64,000 nt of DNA from an uncultured Leptolinea sp. (GCA_903828565.1 CAIKMQ010000032.1:186001-250000), one strand, 5' to 3'. Positions 35,060 through 45,247 are shown, counted from the stretch's first letter. The notes: generated from the letters alone by a model not told the origin. Translations and numbers: made by a program.

Positions 35060-36190
35060 ATGTCCATGGCTCGCAAGAAGCAAGGGTCACTGTTCATCAT
35101 TCTTTTTATCCTCGCATTTGGTGGTTTATTGATCAGCGGCTACATCTGGGAGGTTGACCGTATCCAAGCAGTATACGGGAAGCCAGGCAGAGATCTGGGT
35201 ATCATTGAAAAGATCTCATTGAACAGCCGCTTACTCCTTGCGGGGGACTACCTGCTTTCGCCGGGGGGTGAACTTAGAACAGGCCTCTTTGAAGTATCTG
35301 AAGGGGAATCCGCTGGTTCTATCGCAGAAAGATTAGAGCAGAATGGATGGATCCGTGATGCACAATCATTCCTGGTGTTTCTGCAATACTCCGGTATCGA
35401 CCGGGAGTTACTCCCGGGAATGTATTCCCTTAAGGCAGGTGACAACGGCATACAACTAGCACATGAACTTCACGCTGGCAAAGGCAGGCTGGTGCGATTT
35501 GTCATCCTGCCGGGCTGGCGAAACGAAGAGATTGCTTTCGCATTGGAGGGATATGACCTTGGCTTCTCACAGGAAGATTTCATCCATGCCGTTAAGGACC
35601 CCGGTCCATTTTCGGGGATAGCAGGTGTATCACCAAGCACCAAAAGCCTTGAAGGCAGGCTTTTCCCGGGGTCATACTATTTATCGCGGCAGATTACACT
35701 GGATGAATTCACCAGGGATTTGCTGTTGGCATTTTCCAACGCCCTCACACCTCAGATGGAACTGGCATATCGAAACAATGGACTGACACTGGACCAGGCT
35801 ATTGTGCTGGCGTCCATAGTAGAAAAAGAAACCGTCCTGGATGTGGAAGCTCCATTGATCGCCTCGGTATTCTTTAACCGCCTCGCAGCCGGCATGCGAT
35901 TGGAAAGTGATCCGACTGTCCAGTATGCTGTGGGATACGATAACACTGCGGGCAGCTGGTGGAAGAATCCATTATCCTACGAAGACTTACGTTTTAATTC
36001 AGTTTATAATACCTATATTGTCGCCGGATTACCACCTACCGCCATCTGTAACCCCGGAGAGGTATCATTGCAGGCAGTGGCAAAACCGGCGATCACGAAT
36101 TACTATTACTTTAGGGCTGCGTGTGATGGCTCTGGAAAACATGAATTTTCTTACACATATGAAGAGCACCTGAGTAAGGGTTGCCCGTAG
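35060..36190 (+). CDS. mltG: Endolytic peptidoglycan transglycosylase MltG
   Basis: This 376-residue membrane-anchored lytic transglycosylase terminates nascent glycan strands. A single N-terminal helix lies at about 12-30 (LFIILFILAFGGLLISGY), followed by a LysM-like region (about 70-130, with GESAGSIAERLEQNGWI) and the YceG catalytic domain. The catalytic glutamate is in VLASIVEKET near 252-261, and the end has NSVYNTYIVAGLPPTAICNP, where family members place the substrate loop. Two starts (35060, 35066) are equivalent. It overlaps no neighbour; ppgK follows after 9 nt. Confidence 0.94.
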   Translation: MSMARKKQGSLFIILFILAFGGLLISGYIWEVDRIQAVYGKPGRDLGIIEKISLNSRLLLAGDYLLSPGGELRTGLFEVSEGESAGSIAERLEQNGWIRDAQSFLVFLQYSGIDRELLPGMYSLKAGDNGIQLAHELHAGKGRLVRFVILPGWRNEEIAFALEGYDLGFSQEDFIHAVKDPGPFSGIAGVSPSTKSLEGRLFPGSYYLSRQITLDEFTRDLLLAFSNALTPQMELAYRNNGLTLDQAIVLASIVEKETVLDVEAPLIASVFFNRLAAGMRLESDPTVQYAVGYDNTAGSWWKNPLSYEDLRFNSVYNTYIVAGLPPTAICNPGEVSLQAVAKPAITNYYYFRAACDGSGKHEFSYTYEEHLSKGCP

Positions 36191-36199
36191 AGGAGACGA

Positions 36200-36943
36200 A
36201 TGGCTGAAATACTTGGCATCGATGTGGGTGGTTCAGGGATCAAAGGTGGCGTGATCGATACAGCTCTGGGAGAATTCGTCCAGGATCGCATCAAGATCGA
36301 TACACCGAATCCATCGAAACCGGATGCTGTAGCAAGAGTGATCAAACAAATGGTAGATCACTTCCACTGGCAAGGAAAGATTGGGATCGGCTTCCCTGCG
36401 GTCATTAAGAATGGTGTTTGCTATACAGCCGCGAATGTGCATAAATCCTGGATTGGTGCGAATATCGAGGAGATCATCCATAATGCTACCGGATGCCCCG
36501 TCAAAGCATTGAATGATGCGGATGCTGCCGGACTGGCAGAAATGAAATTTGGCGCTGGGAAAGGGATCGATAAAGGTGTAGTGCTGATTCTGACCCTGGG
36601 AACCGGCATCGGGTCTGCCATTTTTGTGAACGGCCAACTATTACCGAACGCTGAATTAGGCCACCTCGAGATGGATGGAAAAGATGCTGAGAAAGTAGCT
36701 GCAGCCAATGTCAAGGAAACGAAAAAGTTATCCTGGAAGGATTGGGGAAAAAGGTTGAAGGACTACCTGAAAACAGTTGAGAACCTGATCTACCCGGATT
36801 TGATTATCCTGGGTGGAGGAGTCAGCAGCCGATACGAGAAATACCAGCAATTCTTGAACATCCGCACCCGGTTGACGCCAGCAGAATTGCAAAATAATGC
36901 CGGTATTATTGGTGCCGCATTGGCGGCTGCGGAAGAAGAATAA
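36200..36943 (+). CDS. ppgK: Polyphosphate glucokinase (ROK family)
   Basis: This 247-residue ROK-family kinase resembles polyphosphate glucokinases, which phosphorylate glucose from inorganic polyphosphate (and often ATP). ILGIDVGGSGIKGGVID at the start is the phosphate-binding loop. NDADAAGLAEMKFG (about 98-111) holds the catalytic aspartate, and LTLGTGIGSAIFVNG and AELGHLEMDG follow. It lacks the zinc CxCGxxGC motif of regulatory ROK proteins, as PpgK does. It ends the pentose phosphate operon, where glucose-6-phosphate entry makes sense. Confidence 0.92.
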   Translation: MAEILGIDVGGSGIKGGVIDTALGEFVQDRIKIDTPNPSKPDAVARVIKQMVDHFHWQGKIGIGFPAVIKNGVCYTAANVHKSWIGANIEEIIHNATGCPVKALNDADAAGLAEMKFGAGKGIDKGVVLILTLGTGIGSAIFVNGQLLPNAELGHLEMDGKDAEKVAAANVKETKKLSWKDWGKRLKDYLKTVENLIYPDLIILGGGVSSRYEKYQQFLNIRTRLTPAELQNNAGIIGAALAAAEEE

Positions 36944-36959
36944 CAGACTATAAAGAAAA

Positions 36960-36985
36960 AGCGGGAGGGCGAAAGCCTTCCCGCT
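36960..36985. terminator. Bidirectional terminator between ppgK and the ferredoxin gene
   Basis: An 11-bp stem with one G-T pair (AGCGGGAGGGC/GCCTTCCCGCT) and a GAAA loop lies between convergent genes. On the minus strand it is followed by TTTTTCTTT; on the plus strand the T run is weak (CATCTTTGTTT). Confidence 0.82.
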
Positions 36986-37002
36986 CATCTTTGTTTAGCA
37001 GA

Positions 37003-37410
37003 TCACTGAGATTTGTACCCGGGGCCGTTTTTGAAGTAGTCCGCATTTGCTTTAATGGCGTCAGTCAGATCCACAATTTCACCGGCTTTTAAAGTACGCG
37101 TGGTTTTCAGGTGAACAGCATCACCGTGGTGATTGGTGCCATCGTATGCTTCTGTGTAGCCTGCGGTTCCCTCAGGAGCAGCGATCTTTTCACCGCCTTT
37201 GGCTTTATAGGAGGCTGATACCTCATCTTCGGGGAAGATGGCCTCGAACGGGCATTCAGGTACGCACGCGCCACAGTCTATGCAGGTATCCGGGTCAATA
37301 TAATAGAGCGGCCATTCTGATTCTGGTTTCCCGGGAACAATACATTCCACAGGGCAAACCGTCTGGCAGCCGGAATCACGTAAGCAGAGTTTGGTAATTA
37401 CATGGGTCAT
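37003..37410 (-). CDS. Ferredoxin with two iron-sulfur sites (FdxA-like)
   Basis: This 135-residue ferredoxin has two cysteine groups: C9, C15, C19 and C23 (CLRDSGCQTVCPVEC) and the classical CIDCGACVPEC at 43-53. That spacing resembles 7Fe/8Fe ferredoxins of the FdxA type. A C-terminal tail of ~75 residues without cysteines is much longer than in small clostridial ferredoxins and contains a KTTRTLKAGEIVDLTDAI stretch. It follows sodA by 12 nt, so the pair is co-expressed, perhaps in oxygen stress. It is also a candidate electron acceptor for KorAB or the aldehyde oxidoreductase (inference). Confidence 0.9.
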   Translation of the reverse strand: MTHVITKLCLRDSGCQTVCPVECIVPGKPESEWPLYYIDPDTCIDCGACVPECPFEAIFPEDEVSASYKAKGGEKIAAPEGTAGYTEAYDGTNHHGDAVHLKTTRTLKAGEIVDLTDAIKANADYFKNGPGYKSQ

Positions 37411-37422
37411 TTCTTCCTCCTG

Positions 37423-38028
37423 TTATTTGTTGAAACGGTTTTGAACGACATCCCAATTTACAATGTTCCACCAGCTGTTCAGGTATTCGGCACGGCGGTT
37501 CTGGTATTTTAGATAGTAGGCATGTTCCCAGACATCCACGACCAACAGGGGTTTCAAGTCATCTGAAAGCGGGCAATCTTGATTTAAAGTGGCGAGGACC
37601 ACAAGAGTGCCGTCTTTTTTCTGGCAAAGCCAGCTATAGCCGGAGCCCAGGCGCCCTAACCCGGTTTTTTCCATTTCAGCTTTGAGGTTCGTAAAACTAC
37701 CAAATGTGGATTCGATCTTGCTGAGCAGGGTGCCGGTTGGTTCCTTCGCACCGGATAGGTTCATGTTCTCCCAGTACAAGTTATGGTTGTAGAACCCGCC
37801 GCCATTGTTTTTTACAACCGTACGGATCTCTTCGGGAAGTTGATCCAGGTTTGATAGGATCCATTCAATGGATTTTTCAGAGAATTGTGGATGTGCTTCC
37901 AGCGCTTTATTGCAGTTAGCCAGGTAAGTTGCATGATGCTTGGTATAATGAATCTCAACGGTACGCGTGTCTATATGTGGTTCAAGACCATCAAACGTGT
38001 ATGGCAGTTTCGGTAGCTCAAAAACCAT
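37423..38028 (-). CDS. sodA: Superoxide dismutase (Fe/Mn family)
   Basis: This 201-residue Fe/Mn superoxide dismutase removes superoxide in the cytoplasm. Metal ligands are in VEIHYTKHHATYLANCNKAL (His near 26) and HNLYWENM (second His near 78), and the late motif DVWEHAYYLKYQNRRAEYL gives the Asp and third His. LNQDCPL near 150 places glutamine where Mn-type enzymes have it, so manganese is likelier than iron, though cambialistic activity is possible. GGAGG precedes the ATG. Together with the ferredoxin it suggests some oxygen exposure. Confidence 0.95.
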   Translation of the reverse strand: MVFELPKLPYTFDGLEPHIDTRTVEIHYTKHHATYLANCNKALEAHPQFSEKSIEWILSNLDQLPEEIRTVVKNNGGGFYNHNLYWENMNLSGAKEPTGTLLSKIESTFGSFTNLKAEMEKTGLGRLGSGYSWLCQKKDGTLVVLATLNQDCPLSDDLKPLLVVDVWEHAYYLKYQNRRAEYLNSWWNIVNWDVVQNRFNK

Positions 38029-38080
38029 AGATCCTCCAGTTATAATCGGAATAAAATGATTTTAGCGTCCAAAGAAGGTA

Positions 38081-39079
38081 GTGTCAAGTCAGCACAATTC
38101 CAACCGCTTCCACAACAGAGTACTGTCCATGTTAAGTGACCGTCCCCGGGCTATTCGCTTGCTGGTACTGGCCGGGGGTGTATTGTGCATATCGACCGCG
38201 GCCATATTCATCCGGTTCGCACAGAGGGAAGCATCCTCTCTTGTGATCGCGGCTGGGCGAATGATCATTTCTACTTTTCCCCTGCTGGTATATGTCCTTC
38301 TACGTAGACCGGGCTCCCTAAAGCAACTACGTGGTAAAGATATGAAGCTGAGTGTTCTTTCAGGGGTCTTCCTTGCATTTCACTTTGCAGCCTGGATCAG
38401 TTCTCTTGAATTGACCAGCATCACCAGTTCTGTGGTTATCGTCTGCACCACACCTGTCTGGGTGACCCTGGCCGATGTAGCCCTTTTTAAGACGAAAATA
38501 GCCTGGCGAACCATTATCGGCATCGGGTTGACTCTGCTCGGTGGAATTTTGATTGGAGCGAGTGAAACGTGTGCCATCAGCCGTGCAGGGGTCGAATGTC
38601 AGAATGTCGTCATAACCAACAACAGCCGGGTGATGGCAGGAAATCTACTCGCGTTGATCGGCGCATGGATGGCAGCGGGTTATCTGCTGATTGGTAGAGT
38701 CGTACGGCAACGAGTCAATCTCTCAACTTATGCACTGGTCGTGTATGGTACGGCAGCGATACTACTGAGTGGCACTGTTCTCCTGGCTCAATTAAAATTT
38801 ACCGGTTACTCCTTATACTTTTATGGATTCATTATCCTTCTGGCGGTATTTCCTCAGTTAATCGGCCATTCTACTTTGAATTGGGCATTAAAATACTTGC
38901 CCGTAACATATGTGACAATTGCCAATATGGGTGAGCCGATCGGTTCTACGATCTTTGCAATCATTCTTTTTAAAGAAATCCCAACACCGTTGAAGGTGTT
39001 GGGAGCAATCATTATCTTGCTGGGTATACTGACGGTCACAAAGACAGGTTTAACCGCTGGCAATCATTCTGGGGTGTGA
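38081..39079 (+). CDS. EamA/DMT-family transporter
   Basis: This 332-residue membrane protein has ten predicted helices in two EamA repeats (about 25-160 and 190-325), as in the drug/metabolite transporter superfamily. Substrates of this family range from amino acids to nucleosides and cannot be predicted. FHFAAWISSLELTSITSSVVI and STLNWALKYLPVTYVTIAN are typical core stretches. The start is uncertain: GTG at 38081 has AGAAGG very close by (2 nt), and ATG at 38129 has no ribosome site. Its 3' end overlaps the malQ stop region by 16 nt, tail to tail. Confidence 0.88.
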   Translation: MSSQHNSNRFHNRVLSMLSDRPRAIRLLVLAGGVLCISTAAIFIRFAQREASSLVIAAGRMIISTFPLLVYVLLRRPGSLKQLRGKDMKLSVLSGVFLAFHFAAWISSLELTSITSSVVIVCTTPVWVTLADVALFKTKIAWRTIIGIGLTLLGGILIGASETCAISRAGVECQNVVITNNSRVMAGNLLALIGAWMAAGYLLIGRVVRQRVNLSTYALVVYGTAAILLSGTVLLAQLKFTGYSLYFYGFIILLAVFPQLIGHSTLNWALKYLPVTYVTIANMGEPIGSTIFAIILFKEIPTPLKVLGAIIILLGILTVTKTGLTAGNHSGV

Positions 39080-40569
39080 TTGATACGGCTGTAGAGTTGG
39101 TTGAGACGCCTGATATTCTTCAATAGATCATTGTCTGGATAATCCAACCGCATTCGCCAGTTCCAGTTATTTGCCTGTGTTCCGGGGTAATTCATCCTGG
39201 CTTCAGTTCCCAGTCGTAAAAAATCCTGCATGGGGGCAATTGCCATATTGGCAACAGAACGCCAGATACCCCGGATCATGTCCCAGGAAATATCTTTGCC
39301 ATCCGTACCAAGATAATCCAGACAATAGGCCTGGATAGACTCAGGTGAACTGGTGAACCAGCCAATGACCGTATCATTGTCATGAACACCAGTGTATGCC
39401 ACGGTATTCCGAGTATAGTTGTGGGGCAGGAAGCTATTCGCATCATCACCGTAGAAGGCAAAAGTAAAAATACGCATTCCCGGCAGTTCGAATTTATTTA
39501 ACAGGTCAGTGACAGCTGGTACAACCACTCCCAAGTCTTCAGCGATGATAGGCAACTTGCCAAGGCGGTTTTTGATCGCCTGAAAAAGATCTTCTCCAGG
39601 ACCCTGTTTCCATTCACCGATCTGAGCTGTGGGACTGCCTCCGGGAATCTCAAAGTAGCGGCAGAAACCAATGAAGTGATCAAGCCGGATAATATCCACT
39701 GTTTCCAGGCAAGAAGTAATGCGGTTGATCCACCATTCATATCCGGAGGATTTGTGTACTTCCCAGCGGTAATGCGGGTTTCCCCATAATTGTCCCGTTT
39801 CAGAGAAGCCATCCGGTGGTACACCAGCTATTGAGGATGGTGAACCGTCAGGGTTCAGCGTAAACATATACGGTGAAACCCAGGCATCCGCACTGTCATG
39901 GGCAATAAATATGGGAATATCACCAATGATCAGCAACCCGCGTTCATTGGCATATTGCTTCAATGCTTTCCACTGACGGAAGAATAAAAACTGTTCGTAG
40001 ATTACTTCGTCTATCTTCCGGGGATGTGTTGACTTGAACCTCTCAATTACATCTGGCTTGCGCGAGCGGTAATCTTCCGGCCAGTCAACCCAGGAACAAC
40101 CGCCATGTTCATCTTTTAGCGCAGTGAATAATGCATATTCAGGTAACCAACTCACATGGTTATCCTGGAAATCCTTGTATTCATCCAGTAAGTGTTTGTT
40201 TGTTGACTTGATGAAATGCTCGTAGGAGCGTTTCACTATCTTTTTCTTCCACTCAATGACGGGTCCGTAATCTACTTTTTCGGGATTGAAAATTGGCCTG
40301 TCCTCCAGATCCTGGAGAGAAAGTAATCCTTCATTGAGCAATAAGGCTGCTGAAACCAGATACGGGTTGCCGGCAAAGGCGGAAAAGCACTGGTACGGGG
40401 AGTCACCATATCCGGTAGGGTTAAGCGGCAATATCTGCCAGTACGTGCAGCCGGAATCAGCGACAAAATCAACCCAGCGATATGCTTCGGGGCCAAGATC
40501 ACCAATGCCATCCGGTCCGGGGAGACTGGTGGGATGTAAAAGAATGCCTGAGGATCGTTTAAATGTCAT
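39064..40569 (-). CDS. malQ: 4-alpha-glucanotransferase (amylomaltase)
   Basis: This 501-residue GH77 4-alpha-glucanotransferase moves glucan segments between maltodextrins. SGILLHPTSLPGPDGIGDLG at the start (20 residues), YWQILPLNPTGYGDSPYQC, the nucleophile region VDIIRLDHFIGF near 284-295, PIIAEDLGVVVP (acid/base) and HDNDTVIGWF are all present. Length is standard for the bacterial enzyme. It closes the minus-strand run cinA-like, deaminase, glgA, glgC, malQ and overlaps glgC by 11 nt, fitting glycogen synthesis and remodelling. Confidence 0.96.
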   Translation of the reverse strand: MTFKRSSGILLHPTSLPGPDGIGDLGPEAYRWVDFVADSGCTYWQILPLNPTGYGDSPYQCFSAFAGNPYLVSAALLLNEGLLSLQDLEDRPIFNPEKVDYGPVIEWKKKIVKRSYEHFIKSTNKHLLDEYKDFQDNHVSWLPEYALFTALKDEHGGCSWVDWPEDYRSRKPDVIERFKSTHPRKIDEVIYEQFLFFRQWKALKQYANERGLLIIGDIPIFIAHDSADAWVSPYMFTLNPDGSPSSIAGVPPDGFSETGQLWGNPHYRWEVHKSSGYEWWINRITSCLETVDIIRLDHFIGFCRYFEIPGGSPTAQIGEWKQGPGEDLFQAIKNRLGKLPIIAEDLGVVVPAVTDLLNKFELPGMRIFTFAFYGDDANSFLPHNYTRNTVAYTGVHDNDTVIGWFTSSPESIQAYCLDYLGTDGKDISWDMIRGIWRSVANMAIAPMQDFLRLGTEARMNYPGTQANNWNWRMRLDYPDNDLLKNIRRLNQLYSRINHTPE

Positions 40570-41821
40570 AAATCGTTTTCTTCGTTATGATGGTTTGACC
40601 TGTCTTGACATGCAGGGATAAATAATCTTCCGGGAGTACATCTGCCTCTACCTCAACTCCCGGTTCAAGGATAGCATCATCCGGAACGAAGCTATTCTTT
40701 CCAATTGTCGTGATCGTGGGTATTTCTGTTTTACTGGCAGCGCCAACCTTGGATCTTGCTCCGATTATAACCCGCTTATCAGTGATTGCGTTATAAACGA
40801 CAGCACCTTCTTTGACACATGTGTCTGTGAATAAAATGCTGTTGACCACCCGTGCACCAGCGCCGATAGTTACACCCGGCGATAGGATGCAATTCACCAC
40901 CTCAGCTCCGGGAGCGATCACACAGCCGTCAGATACCATACTGTTTGTGATTGTGTGGTTGCTGGATAGAAAGACTGGCGGCCGCTCTTCGGTGCGGGTA
41001 TGGATAATCCATTCCCGATTGTTGAGATCGATTGGGGCTGGGCTTTTGAGAAGGTCCATATGCGCCTGCCAGTATGAAAGGCTGGTGCCAACATCCACCC
41101 AGTAACCTGAATAGGGATAACCGAATACCCGGGCGTTTTCTCGAATTAACTTTGGAATGATATCTTTGCCAAAATCATGTGACGACTGGTCGTTCTGCGT
41201 ATCTTCCAGCAGGGCTTGATCCAGCACAGATTGATTGAAGAGGTATACGCCCATGTTTGCCAGATTCGAAGGGGGAACAGCGGGTTTCTCAACAAATGAT
41301 TTCACCCGGTAATCCGGTCCGGTATCCAGAATGCCAAACCGTGGGGCTTCTGTTGTAGGGACTTTGATGGTAGCCATTGTCATGTCTGCTTGATGATCCA
41401 GGTGGAATGTGATCAATGGCTCATAATCCATGGTGTAAATGTGATCTCCGGATAGAATCAGAATAAGATCCGGGCTGCCTTTCTTGATGAAAGCAAAATT
41501 CTGTTGAATGGCATCAGCAGTGCCGGTAAACCATTCACTGCCGCGGCGGGCAGTATATGGGGTGTATATGCGGACTCCACCAGAGAAATCCCGGTTAAGG
41601 TCCCAGGGGCTACCGGCACCAATATGCTCGATCAACGAATGCGGGCGATACTGGGCAATGAGCGTCACATCATAAATACCAGAGTTGACACAATTAGAAA
41701 GTGTAAAATCAATGATCCGGTATTTACCTGCAAATGGAACTGCTGGTTTAGTACGCTTACTGGTAAGCACTCCGAGACGTGAACCTTCTCCACCTGCCAG
41801 AATTACTGCTCGAATTTTCAT
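40559..41821 (-). CDS. glgC: Glucose-1-phosphate adenylyltransferase
   Basis: This 420-residue enzyme makes ADP-glucose from glucose-1-phosphate and ATP for glycogen synthesis. The nucleotide-binding start is [20 protein letters not shown], and [14 protein letters not shown] carries the conserved core. The glucose-1-phosphate region shows FVEKP (about 135-139), followed by the C-terminal left-handed beta-helix ([29 protein letters not shown]). It overlaps glgA by 4 nt and malQ by 11 nt. Regulation by sugar phosphates is usual for the family but not deducible here. Confidence 0.96.
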   Translation of the reverse strand: MKIRAVILAGGEGSRLGVLTSKRTKPAVPFAGKYRIIDFTLSNCVNSGIYDVTLIAQYRPHSLIEHIGAGSPWDLNRDFSGGVRIYTPYTARRGSEWFTGTADAIQQNFAFIKKGSPDLILILSGDHIYTMDYEPLITFHLDHQADMTMATIKVPTTEAPRFGILDTGPDYRVKSFVEKPAVPPSNLANMGVYLFNQSVLDQALLEDTQNDQSSHDFGKDIIPKLIRENARVFGYPYSGYWVDVGTSLSYWQAHMDLLKSPAPIDLNNREWIIHTRTEERPPVFLSSNHTITNSMVSDGCVIAPGAEVVNCILSPGVTIGAGARVVNSILFTDTCVKEGAVVYNAITDKRVIIGARSKVGAASKTEIPTITTIGKNSFVPDDAILEPGVEVEADVLPEDYLSLHVKTGQTIITKKTIYDI

Positions 41822-43269
41822 ACCGCCTCCATGTGCTTTGAGTTTTCCAGCAACTGTAGGTAAGCCTGGATGTGAAGATTGGCGGAAGATCGCCAGGAGA
41901 CATCCATTGACATGGCCCTCTTCTGTCCAAGCTGCCAGATTTTCTTATTATTGTAATCCTTGATAGCCTGCAGGATAGTAGCTGCCAGGGTTGCGGCATC
42001 CAGTTTCGTAAACAGGTAGCCTGTGCCGGTAGCAGCACCACCGGGAAAGATGGTATCTTTCAAGCCGCCTGTGGCGCGCGCAACGGGTAAAGCACCATAC
42101 CGCTGTGAGATCAACTGGGAAATACCGCAGGGTTCGTAGCGCGAAGGCATGAGGAAGATATCCGCTCCCGCATAGATCTGGTGCGCAAGGGGGTTATCAA
42201 ATGTCAGCAGGGCTCTGAATTTTTCAGGATACTTTTCTTGAAGGATTTTTGCCTGCTCTTCCAGCCCAAGATTGCCGGTACCGAGGAGGATGCACTGCCA
42301 GGGAACATCCGCAGGCAGAAGCAGCAGGGCTTCAAAGAGCACATCGATCCCTTTCTGGTAGTCCAGTCTGGAGATGGCTGCAAGCAGCGGTATCTCCGGT
42401 GCAAGCTGTAGCCCTGTTATCTTCTGGATGGCGCTTTTATTTTCGGAGCGATCTGAAAGTGTGCTTGCTGTAAAATTGCTGGAAAGGTAAGGGTCTGCAG
42501 AAGGATCCCAGGTGGTGGTATCTATGCCATTCACAATGCCTTTGGTATCAGTCTTGCGAGAATTGAGGAAAGCCTCCAGACCGCAACCAAATTCGGGGGT
42601 TAGGATTTCCGCAGCGTAGCCAGGGGAAACGGGAACGATCAGATCCGCAGCAGAAATACCCATTGGAAGAGGAAGCATCTCTGCCCAGTCCGGTAAGAAA
42701 GGTTCGTGAGCCGGTTGAAAGCCGTAAGCTGGTAATGCCGCTGAGGTACCCCCTCCGAGGAAAGCCAGGTTGTGAATGGATAGCACGGCTTTTGGTCGCG
42801 GTTCCGGTTTGGATTTGAGGTAGTATAAAGTCAGGGCGGTGTGCCAATCATTGGCATGGATAATTTCTACAGTGTGGTTGATGAATGCGGGGAATGCGAC
42901 CGCAGCCAATGAAAAGAAAGCATATTTCCTGCCATCCATCAAATCATCTGAGCTATACGCAGAAGGGGTTGATGAAATGGTTTTGCTGGAAAGCAGGTAG
43001 TATGTCGCGTTCCGTGATCCCACCCGGTAGACAGTGACCTCTTCCTGACCGGCAGATGTCCGTACTTGAAACGAGCCCAATTCATCTGGGCTTGTTGGGA
43101 GGTGCAAGGCAGGGTGATAGGGAATAACCACCTCTACCTGCAATTGGATCCCTGACTGCTGCGCAGCCAGGTTGATCTCACCCGGTAAAGTACCCGCGAC
43201 ATCACCCAACCCGCCTACTTTTATGAAGGGGTCTGCTTCGGCTGCCAGGTAGAGAACAGATACGGCCAT
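41818..43269 (-). CDS. glgA: Glycogen (starch) synthase, ADP-glucose type
   Basis: This 483-residue GT5 glycogen synthase extends alpha-1,4-glucan from ADP-glucose. The N-terminal [13 protein letters not shown] (about 17-29) is the donor-binding motif. [23 protein letters not shown] and the C-terminal [17 protein letters not shown] with [10 protein letters not shown] complete the family pattern. It lies between the deaminase-CYTH gene (7 nt gap) and glgC (4 nt overlap). The enzyme is cytoplasmic and of normal length. Confidence 0.96.
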   Translation of the reverse strand: MAVSVLYLAAEADPFIKVGGLGDVAGTLPGEINLAAQQSGIQLQVEVVIPYHPALHLPTSPDELGSFQVRTSAGQEEVTVYRVGSRNATYYLLSSKTISSTPSAYSSDDLMDGRKYAFFSLAAVAFPAFINHTVEIIHANDWHTALTLYYLKSKPEPRPKAVLSIHNLAFLGGGTSAALPAYGFQPAHEPFLPDWAEMLPLPMGISAADLIVPVSPGYAAEILTPEFGCGLEAFLNSRKTDTKGIVNGIDTTTWDPSADPYLSSNFTASTLSDRSENKSAIQKITGLQLAPEIPLLAAISRLDYQKGIDVLFEALLLLPADVPWQCILLGTGNLGLEEQAKILQEKYPEKFRALLTFDNPLAHQIYAGADIFLMPSRYEPCGISQLISQRYGALPVARATGGLKDTIFPGGAATGTGYLFTKLDAATLAATILQAIKDYNNKKIWQLGQKRAMSMDVSWRSSANLHIQAYLQLLENSKHMEAV

Positions 43270-43276
43270 TAAGGGT

Positions 43277-45247
43277 TCAGTCCACCATATCCAGGTAATC
43301 GTCAGTGATGAATTGATCCGGGTGATCTATCAAGAGGGTAAGCAGTTGAGAGGCTTTCATGGCTTTCTGCTCAGCATCTTGCCGGCTCCAAGTTCGGCTC
43401 TTGATCTCGAGGAATGTACCCAGAGAAGGTTTTGTGACCGTATCGATATTGATGAAGAATTCAGTATCCTGGAATTTTACGAGGTAGCGTAAACGTTCCT
43501 TTTCGATCTCAAATTCTGATTGAGGTCTGAAATACTCGCGGTAGAATCTCAGGCTCTGCCCGGCTGGTGCAAAGTAGCGGCTGCGTGAGAGGAGAGAATT
43601 ACTTTCAATTTCATGGTCCTTAGAAGGACCGATCAGGGTCAAGCGGTAACGGACAGTATCCACCTGGCCATCTTCATTGATGAAATCATCTTCCCGGTAC
43701 CTGAGTCGGTTATCTTCTTCATCGTTGAATATGAAATAAGTGTCATATTCGTGATATTTGCGTTTACGGATGATCTCTATCTGATCATTTGTGAGGGCAT
43801 GGATGATGGCATGGGGGTCATTGATCTTCAGTTTAACCTGAACCTCGAAACTTTCTTCTTCCAGCGCGCCACCAATAGCAATCAGCTTGGAGAGGACAGA
43901 CTTTTCACGTATGAAGAGGAATTTATCGATCTTTTTGGCATATTCCTGAGCGCCATCGATCAGGCCTTTTTCATCGAGAGTGAGCAATTGCTTATTACGC
44001 ATGACAAATCGACCGTTGATCATCACATCCGTGACATCGCTAGCTTTCGAAGCATAAATGATCTGGGCATACACCCCATTGGGATCACGCTCGAAACGGG
44101 GTGAGTTATGTACCGGTGAGAGATCCACCAGAATGAGATCTGCGCGCTTTCCGGGTTCCAATGAGCCGGTAAGGTGCCCGATATGAAGGGCACGTGCACC
44201 GATTCGGGTGGCCATGGAAAGGATCATCCGTGCCGGCAGCGCGGTCGGATCATTACTGAATCCTTTTGCCAGCAGCGCAGCAAGCCGGATCTCTTCGAAC
44301 ATATCCAGGTCATTATTTGATGCCGGGCCATCAGTACCAATACCTACATTTAGGCCAGTTTCAAGCATTTGTTTGATCGGAGCGACCCCGGATGCCAGTT
44401 TTAAATTGGAGGAGGGGTTATGCGCAACTCCAGCGCCTACATGCAGCAGTGTGCGCATCTCGCCTTTGTCAATGTGAACGCAGTGGGCTGCAAGTACTTT
44501 GGCTTCAAACAATCCCTGTTTCTTGACATAAGGGATGACGGGCATCCCGTGTTCATTGCGCATATTCTCTACTTCCAACGCTGTCTCTGCGAGATGGGTG
44601 TGCAGAGGGATATCGAACTCGGCAGCCAGTTGGGCAGTAGCTTTGAAGATCTCAGGTGTGCAGGTGTATGGGGCATGTGGGGCCACCGAAGGTACAATGA
44701 GCGGATGCCCTTTCCAGCGCTGAATGAAAGCCCGGGAGTATTCCAGAGATTCTTCAAATGAATGAGCATCCGGGGTTGGGAATTTCATGACAGATTGTGA
44801 GCAGACGGCCCGCATGCCCGCATTGGCTGTCGCTTTTGCTATATCTTCTTCAAAATAATACATATCCGCGAAACTGGTGACCCCACTGCGAATCATTTCT
44901 GCACAGGCGAGAGATGTACCGAGTGTAACAAAATCGGGTGAAACAAACTCCCGCTCGACGGGCATCATATAACCCATCAGCCAGACATCCAGCCTGAGAT
45001 CATCTGCCAGGCCGCGCAACAGGGTCATGGGTACATGGGTGTGGGCATTGACCAGACCCGGCATGAGTACCTTGCCGCCGCAGTCCACAATTTGATGCGC
45101 GGAGTAATCAGCTTGCAGTACTTTGGCATCTCCGACGGCAATAATGCTGTCTCCGTCCACAGCGACAGCCCCCGGATTGTAGAGGTTGTAATCTTCGTCC
45201 ATCGTCAGAACGATGGCATTTATAAAAAGTGTATCGATATTTTTCAT
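43277..45247 (-). CDS. mtaD: Amidohydrolase (MTA/SAH deaminase type) fused to a C-terminal CYTH domain
   Basis: This is a 656-residue fusion. Residues ~1-450 form an amidohydrolase of the MtaD/SsnA/guanine-deaminase class, likely deaminating methylthioadenosine or S-adenosylhomocysteine. Metal ligands are H69 and H71 in NAHTHVPMTLLRG, His in THLAETALEVE, His in LAAHCVHID, and Asp in IGTDGPASNNDLDMF. Residues ~467-656 match a CYTH/triphosphate-tunnel domain: EVQVK (468-472, a variant of ExExK), RLRYREDD, VRYRLTLIG and FLEIKSRTW. CYTH domains bind triphosphates or act as adenylate cyclase/thiamine triphosphatase. The first-exon-like signature has Gln where the second Glu is usual. It sits 4 nt inside the cinA-like gene and 7 nt before glgA. 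Confidence 0.88.
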   Translation of the reverse strand: MKNIDTLFINAIVLTMDEDYNLYNPGAVAVDGDSIIAVGDAKVLQADYSAHQIVDCGGKVLMPGLVNAHTHVPMTLLRGLADDLRLDVWLMGYMMPVEREFVSPDFVTLGTSLACAEMIRSGVTSFADMYYFEEDIAKATANAGMRAVCSQSVMKFPTPDAHSFEESLEYSRAFIQRWKGHPLIVPSVAPHAPYTCTPEIFKATAQLAAEFDIPLHTHLAETALEVENMRNEHGMPVIPYVKKQGLFEAKVLAAHCVHIDKGEMRTLLHVGAGVAHNPSSNLKLASGVAPIKQMLETGLNVGIGTDGPASNNDLDMFEEIRLAALLAKGFSNDPTALPARMILSMATRIGARALHIGHLTGSLEPGKRADLILVDLSPVHNSPRFERDPNGVYAQIIYASKASDVTDVMINGRFVMRNKQLLTLDEKGLIDGAQEYAKKIDKFLFIREKSVLSKLIAIGGALEEESFEVQVKLKINDPHAIIHALTNDQIEIIRKRKYHEYDTYFIFNDEEDNRLRYREDDFINEDGQVDTVRYRLTLIGPSKDHEIESNSLLSRSRYFAPAGQSLRFYREYFRPQSEFEIEKERLRYLVKFQDTEFFINIDTVTKPSLGTFLEIKSRTWSRQDAEQKAMKASQLLTLLIDHPDQFITDDYLDMVD

